From: Thermotogota bacterium
GTDB lineage: Bacteria > Thermotogota > Thermotogae > Petrotogales > Petrotogaceae
Direction: 5' to 3'
NCBI GenBank assembly: GCA_029780115.1
Contig: JAKOZG010000025.1
Span: 1-46,416 of the forward strand
Length of the DNA stretch: 46,416 nucleotides
In this document: piece after piece, positions 42,635 through 46,416 of the stretch
Layout of the letters: every line of letters starts with the position of its first letter
Position numbering within the stretch: position 1 is the stretch's first letter
Translations under genes and position numbers: made by a program
The notes under the pieces: generated by a model
Told to the model about the DNA's origin: nothing
Seen by the model: the letters and a program-made list of their open reading frames with translations, nothing else
The model's database searches: none

Positions 42635-44062
42635 TTATTCTTTAAGTTCTTTTACATCTATTTTAGGATAACTAATCCTCTTATGATTCATTTCCAAAAT
42701 AGTTCTCATTATTTTACCTTTGATTTTTTTAATTTCTCTCATAGTTAATCCACAATCATCAAATTGTCCTTCAAAAAAAAGTGAAGAGATTAACTCGTCA
42801 AGTTTTTGACTCAATTCAGCTGGTTCTATTTCTTGCATACTTCTAGTTGTGGCCTCTGTTACATCAGCTATCATAAGAATTGCAGCCTCTTTAAATTGAG
42901 GGATAGGCCCGGGATATCTGAACATGTTTGTATCTTTAATGCCTGTTTCTTTATAGTACTCATCATAGAAAAACTGTTTAACTCTTGTTCCATGATGTTG
43001 AAGAATCATATCTTCAATTAGTATTGGAAGCCTGTACTTTCTTGCTAATTCAACTCCATAGGTTACATGATTATTTAAAATTAAGGAACTCAACTTTGGA
43101 CTGATATCCACATGAGGATTCTTAGATTTTTGATTTTCTGAGAAAAATTGGGGCCTCCAGATTTTTCCTATATCATGAAAGTAAGACCCTACTCTTGCCA
43201 ATGTAGTATTTCCCATAACGACTTCGCTTGCACTTTCTGCTAAGTTTGAAATGATCATACTATGATAATAGGTTCCTGGTGCTTTTAAGGATAATTCCTT
43301 TAAAATAGGGTTGTTCAAATTTCCTAACTCTAAAAGGCCTATGTCTGAATAAACCCTAGTCAAATATTCAAAGAAAGGCAACACACCCATCATTATTAGA
43401 ATTCCCAAAAAATTACTTATAGGAATATATAAATAATCTATAGCATTGTAAGATAAGTTAGTCGCATACAAAATAATTATTTGTGAAATAGATGCAAAAA
43501 TGAAAGGTAAAATAATTTCCACCCTTCTTTTAATCTTTCTCGAGGAAAAAGCTGCTATTAAAGAGGGTAAAAATAAATAAACAGTAAACTTTAAGTCATA
43601 TCCAAATAAAATACCAAAAAAAAGAGCGAACATCAATGCAGAGATTATCCCTGAAGAGTAATCTATGAGTAATGTAATGATCAACGTACTTAAGATAGCA
43701 GTTAATGCAAACATATTAACATATTTGTATACTGCAAGATTTAAAACAATATTGAAAATGAGCGGCGTTAAAAAAGCCGCCCAGAAATTTGTTGGATGTA
43801 GTTTAAACATTTTGTTTTTACCAAGAAAGAACTCTCCAACACCTATCCATACCGCAAAAAAAACTATGTAAAACTGAAGTTGAAAGCGCCAAGAAATTCT
43901 ATTAAATATTAACAATTCAGAAAACAAAATTAAAGCCATAAAAATAATTACTCTATAAATAAATCCCTTATTTTTATTCAAAAATATTTTAAACTTTTGA
44001 TATAGACTAACTTTGTTTTCTTTCTTGGTATTTAAAAAAAGTTTTGAGTATTTTTTTCTCAT
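42635..44062 (-). CDS. 7TM-HD domain phosphohydrolase (PgpH-like, without the large extracellular domain)
   Basis: A 475-residue membrane protein. About seven to eight helices between 35 and 235, then a cytoplasmic HD domain with YHSMIISNLAESA (His267), HDIGK (296-300), NHVTYGVELA and LQHHGT. This is the 7TM-HD architecture of PgpH, which hydrolyses c-di-AMP in Firmicutes and Listeria. Full PgpH is about 700 residues with an N-terminal extracellular domain; here only a short charged N terminus precedes the helices. The SD is weak (GGAAGTGG). It lies between phoH (23-nt gap) and ybeY (13-nt gap), the usual neighbours. Confidence 0.87.
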   Translation of the reverse strand: MRKKYSKLFLNTKKENKVSLYQKFKIFLNKNKGFIYRVIIFMALILFSELLIFNRISWRFQLQFYIVFFAVWIGVGEFFLGKNKMFKLHPTNFWAAFLTPLIFNIVLNLAVYKYVNMFALTAILSTLIITLLIDYSSGIISALMFALFFGILFGYDLKFTVYLFLPSLIAAFSSRKIKRRVEIILPFIFASISQIIILYATNLSYNAIDYLYIPISNFLGILIMMGVLPFFEYLTRVYSDIGLLELGNLNNPILKELSLKAPGTYYHSMIISNLAESASEVVMGNTTLARVGSYFHDIGKIWRPQFFSENQKSKNPHVDISPKLSSLILNNHVTYGVELARKYRLPILIEDMILQHHGTRVKQFFYDEYYKETGIKDTNMFRYPGPIPQFKEAAILMIADVTEATTRSMQEIEPAELSQKLDELISSLFFEGQFDDCGLTMREIKKIKGKIMRTILEMNHKRISYPKIDVKELKE

Positions 44063-44085
44063 CTAAATAATTCCACTTCCCGGCT

Positions 44086-45057
44086 TTATTTGTGATTCTC
44101 ATACTCATCATAGGCTTTTACTATCTGTCTCACTAATGGATTTCTTACTACGTCTTCTTCTTGTAATTCTATAAACTTAATTCCATCTATATTTTCACCT
44201 AAAATTTTTCTAATGGTAAGTAATCCTGAATCATTTCTTTTTTCTAAATCAATTTGGGTAATATCACCTGTAACAACCACTTTTGAATTAAAACCTATTC
44301 TTGTCAAAAACATTTTCATTTGCTGATAAGTTGTATTTTGTGCTTCATCTAGTATTATATAAGAGTTATTCAGAGTTCTTCCTCTCATATATGCAAGAGG
44401 TAGAATTTCTATAATCCCTTTTTCTCTATATGAAATAATCTTTTCTGAATCAAGAAAATCTAATAATGCATCATATAACGGCCTTAAATAAGGATCTACT
44501 TTTTCATACAAGGTTCCAGGTAAGAAGCCTAGCTTTTCTCCAGCTTCCACTGCAGGTCGAGTCAAAATTAAACGTTGCACTTTTCCGGATCTTAAACAAT
44601 CAACAGCCATTGCAACCGCTAGATACGTCTTTCCAGTTCCTGCTGGCCCTATACTAAAAACTATTTCATTTCTCTGTAGTTCCTCTATGTATTTTGCTTG
44701 ACCTTCTGTTTTTGCAAAAACTCTGGACCCCAAAATACCCGTATTAACGACTTCTTTCATAGACTTGTGATTAATTCTCTTATTTTCACCATTTCCATCG
44801 TTTTTATAACGGGATACAACATATTGAAATTGATCCCAATCTAGCAAATGCCCAGAGTCTAGCAACTCAAAAAGCTCGAATAATATTTTTGAAGTTTTGT
44901 CTACCGATTCATCATCTTTTCCTTCAATATAAATCTTTCTATTTTTATATCGGATCTCAACATCCAATTCCTTTTTTAAATATTTGGTACGGCTATCATA
45001 TGCACCAAATATTTCTATCGGTTCAATGTTATTAGGAATAGTAATGGTGTTTCTCAA
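44086..45057 (-). CDS. PhoH-like ATPase (YbeZ/PhoH family)
   Basis: A 323-residue cytoplasmic ATPase. An N-terminal KH-like segment (about 1-75) precedes the PhoH domain with Walker A GPAGTGKT (137-144), RPAVEAGEKLGFLPG, Walker B YIILDEAQNTTYQQMKMFLTRIG and VTGDITQIDLEKRNDSGL. It is thought to act with YbeY in RNA metabolism. The start is a TTG at 45057 with SD GAGGAGGG about 11 nt upstream. It is the first gene of the conserved phoH - HD - ybeY block. Confidence 0.92.
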   Translation of the reverse strand: MRNTITIPNNIEPIEIFGAYDSRTKYLKKELDVEIRYKNRKIYIEGKDDESVDKTSKILFELFELLDSGHLLDWDQFQYVVSRYKNDGNGENKRINHKSMKEVVNTGILGSRVFAKTEGQAKYIEELQRNEIVFSIGPAGTGKTYLAVAMAVDCLRSGKVQRLILTRPAVEAGEKLGFLPGTLYEKVDPYLRPLYDALLDFLDSEKIISYREKGIIEILPLAYMRGRTLNNSYIILDEAQNTTYQQMKMFLTRIGFNSKVVVTGDITQIDLEKRNDSGLLTIRKILGENIDGIKFIELQEEDVVRNPLVRQIVKAYDEYENHK

Positions 45058-45398
45058 AATAACTTATCCCTCCTCACTCTTTTCTAAAAAGCTTTTTTTA
45101 TTTCATAATTATATTTTTTATGTATTAATGATAAACTTAATACTCCCTAATACTTATCTAACCTTATTAAATCTGTTAAGTAGATACACAAAAAATTAAC
45201 CACTAAAATAATTGCTCAAATTCACTTTATAACTGAGCGTTGTGGTTTTTACCAATTTGTAATTATTATATATAAAAAATATTGTATAATCTTATAAATA
45301 CGCATAAAATTGATAAACATTTTTTATACATGCTATTTTATTCATAGTAATTATATCATAAAATAATAAAAAAAGTTAAATTAGAAAGGATTTCTATA
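45058..45398. promoter_or_regulatory. Divergent intergenic region between phoH and rbgA
   Basis: A 341-nt AT-rich region without genes. For rbgA, TTGATA (near 45311) with TATTTT 18 nt later, or TATAAT at 45285-45290 without a good -35, are candidates. An inverted repeat GCTCA-N15-TGAGC lies near 45213-45237. No confident phoH promoter is seen. Confidence 0.3.
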
Positions 45399-46214
45399 AT
45401 GTGGTATCCAGGACATATTGAAAAAGCCAAATCATTAATAAAACAGAATTTAAAATTAGTTGATGCTGTTATAGAGGTATTAGACGCTAGAGCTCCTTAC
45501 ACAAGTAGAGCATACGAAGAGGAAGAATTATTCAGAAACAAAAAGCGGATAATTCTATTAAATAAATATGACATATGTGACAAACAAAAAACAAAACAAT
45601 GGGAAGATTTTTACAGACAAAATGTTGGAAATGTATTCAGTATAACTTCTAAAAATTTAAATGTAAAAGATTTCTTTGTCAAAAATATATACCCTTTAGT
45701 CCCAGAAAAATTCAACGAACGGCGCGTTATGATAGTTGGAATACCCAATGTTGGAAAATCTACATTCATTAACAGTTTAAGGGGTAAAAAAACTGCAGCT
45801 GTTGGAGCTCAGCCTGGAATAACAAAAGGCATTCAATGGATAAATGTAAGTAACAAATTAAAAGTTTTAGATACACCAGGTGTATTGTACCCAAAACTTT
45901 TCAATAAAAAGATGATTAACAAATTAATAATCATTGGTTCGCTAAAAGCAATGGACGAAGAATTAGATGAAGCAGCTTACTTTGCTTTCAATTTTCTAAA
46001 AGCTGAGTATCCTCAGGTTTTAGACAACATCATCGAAGATTGGCATACTTGTGAAAATGCATATGAGTTCATAGAATTATTCTGTAGCAAAAGAAATTTC
46101 TTAAAGAAAGGCAACCTATTTGACTATGAAAGAGGAAGAAACACATTCTTAAACGAATTGTCAATAGGAAAATACGGCGGAATAACATATGAATTACCTT
46201 CAGAATTTAGTTAA
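45399..46214 (+). CDS. rbgA: Ribosome biogenesis GTPase RbgA/YlqF
   Basis: A 271-residue circularly permuted GTPase. The G4 motif NKYD (55-58) precedes G1 GIPNVGKS (114-121) and G3 DTPG (158-161), the G4-G5-G1-G2-G3 order typical of YlqF/YjeQ proteins. The N terminus MWYPGHIEKAKSLI and VIEVLDARAPYTSR are diagnostic. It assists late 50S ribosomal subunit assembly. SD AAAGGAT lies about 8 nt before the ATG. It ends five bases before the presumed mobile-element end. Confidence 0.93.
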   Translation: MWYPGHIEKAKSLIKQNLKLVDAVIEVLDARAPYTSRAYEEEELFRNKKRIILLNKYDICDKQKTKQWEDFYRQNVGNVFSITSKNLNVKDFFVKNIYPLVPEKFNERRVMIVGIPNVGKSTFINSLRGKKTAAVGAQPGITKGIQWINVSNKLKVLDTPGVLYPKLFNKKMINKLIIIGSLKAMDEELDEAAYFAFNFLKAEYPQVLDNIIEDWHTCENAYEFIELFCSKRNFLKKGNLFDYERGRNTFLNELSIGKYGGITYELPSEFS

Positions 46215-46218
46215 AAAG

Positions 46219-46416
46219 TCAATTACCCACCGCCCCTAGAGGCGGGGGCTTGTAGAAATACAAGCTCGGTTGATTAGCCTATGTCATTAGTTTTTGCTAA
46301 TGATTAGTTATAGCAGAATATATAGTCACCGTGGGATGCTCCACAAGTCCCATGCTCTGAGGGTAATGGTTAAACATCTCTGAGGGGTAGGAGAAGTGCT
46401 GTTACCATTAAACCTG
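46219..46416 (-). mobile_element. Right end and presumed omega-RNA region of an IS200/IS605-family (TnpB) element, cut by window edge
   Basis: Read on the minus strand the segment is far richer in GC and in stems than its surroundings and ends AAGCCCCCGCCTCTAGGGGC then GGTGGGTAATTGAC, the style of TnpB-element right ends. Stems include CCGCC/GGCGG (46230-46245), GCTTGTA-loop-TACAAGC (46248-46265), CATTAG/CTAATG (about 46285-46302) and TGGGA/TCCCA (about 46332-46352). A short frame from 46415 to a TGA at 46328-46326 (...GNSTSPTPQR...WDLWSIPR) could be the tail of tnpB, with the rest beyond the edge. Assignment rests on recalled family style, not on a seen transposase. Confidence 0.5.

Overview
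The window looks like chromosomal DNA of a thermophilic or moderately thermophilic fermenter of the phylum Thermotogota, most likely Petrotogaceae (Petrotoga-like). The base composition is strongly AT-rich, Shine-Dalgarno (SD) sequences are strong (GGAGG or GAGGTG about 6 nt before the start), and GTG/TTG starts are common. A trimeric HydC-HydB-HydA [FeFe] hydrogenase, a UxaC plus UxaE-type galacturonate route and many sugar ABC and secreted proteins fit that lineage. The genus is an inference from gene content. Nearly all genes lie on the minus strand; the plus-strand genes are the PlsY fusion (30080-31249), a two-component system (32112-34147) and rbgA (45399-46214).

Region 1 (1-10160) is sugar uptake and redox. 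A truncated family-5 solute-binding protein sits at the left edge. After a gene-poor stretch comes an operon read right to left: a family-1 sugar-binding protein, two permeases, an FMN/[4Fe-4S] old-yellow-enzyme-like protein and a fumarate-reductase-like flavoprotein. Two Gfo/Idh/MocA dehydrogenases lie upstream, preceded by what looks like the 3' stub of a lost gene. No transport ATPase is encoded, so a shared MsmX-type ATPase elsewhere is likely.

Region 2 (10161-23555) is a pectin/galacturonate locus: a secreted FN3-GH28-FN3 exo-polygalacturonase, an intracellular GH28, tagaturonate epimerase UxaE, a ROK repressor, uronate isomerase UxaC, a GDPD, a GH4 alpha-uronidase and a chemoreceptor. 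A 21-bp operator-like palindrome (AATTC-N11-GAATT) precedes the secreted GH28, the GH4 and the chemoreceptor. This suggests pectin breakdown and chemotaxis are controlled together. The later pathway steps (UxuB, UxuA, KdgK, KdgA) are not in the window.

Region 3 (23588-29747) is a probable four-gene operon: PIG-L deacetylase, GPH-type sugar symporter, a large STAND/SARP-type regulator and a lipoprotein. Region 4 (30080-34147) has a PlsY acyltransferase fused to a dolichol/phytol-kinase-like domain, a PepSY protein, and a divergent OmpR-type response regulator and histidine kinase. Region 5 (34175-37537) is the hydrogenase operon. Region 6 (37919-46214) holds a PspC protein, a DUF1015 protein, an NMT1/SsuABC-type ABC transporter, and the conserved block ybeY - 7TM-HD - phoH, divergent from rbgA. 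The right edge (46219-46416) looks like the right end, with presumed omega-RNA, of an IS200/IS605-family TnpB element.

Non-coding features stand out. A family of five hairpin repeats occurs on the 3' side of gene stops. Three genes (the sugar-binding protein, secreted GH28 and pspC) carry a second, upstream copy of their translation-initiation region. The histidine kinase appears to lack a standard start codon. No tRNA, rRNA or CRISPR array was seen.
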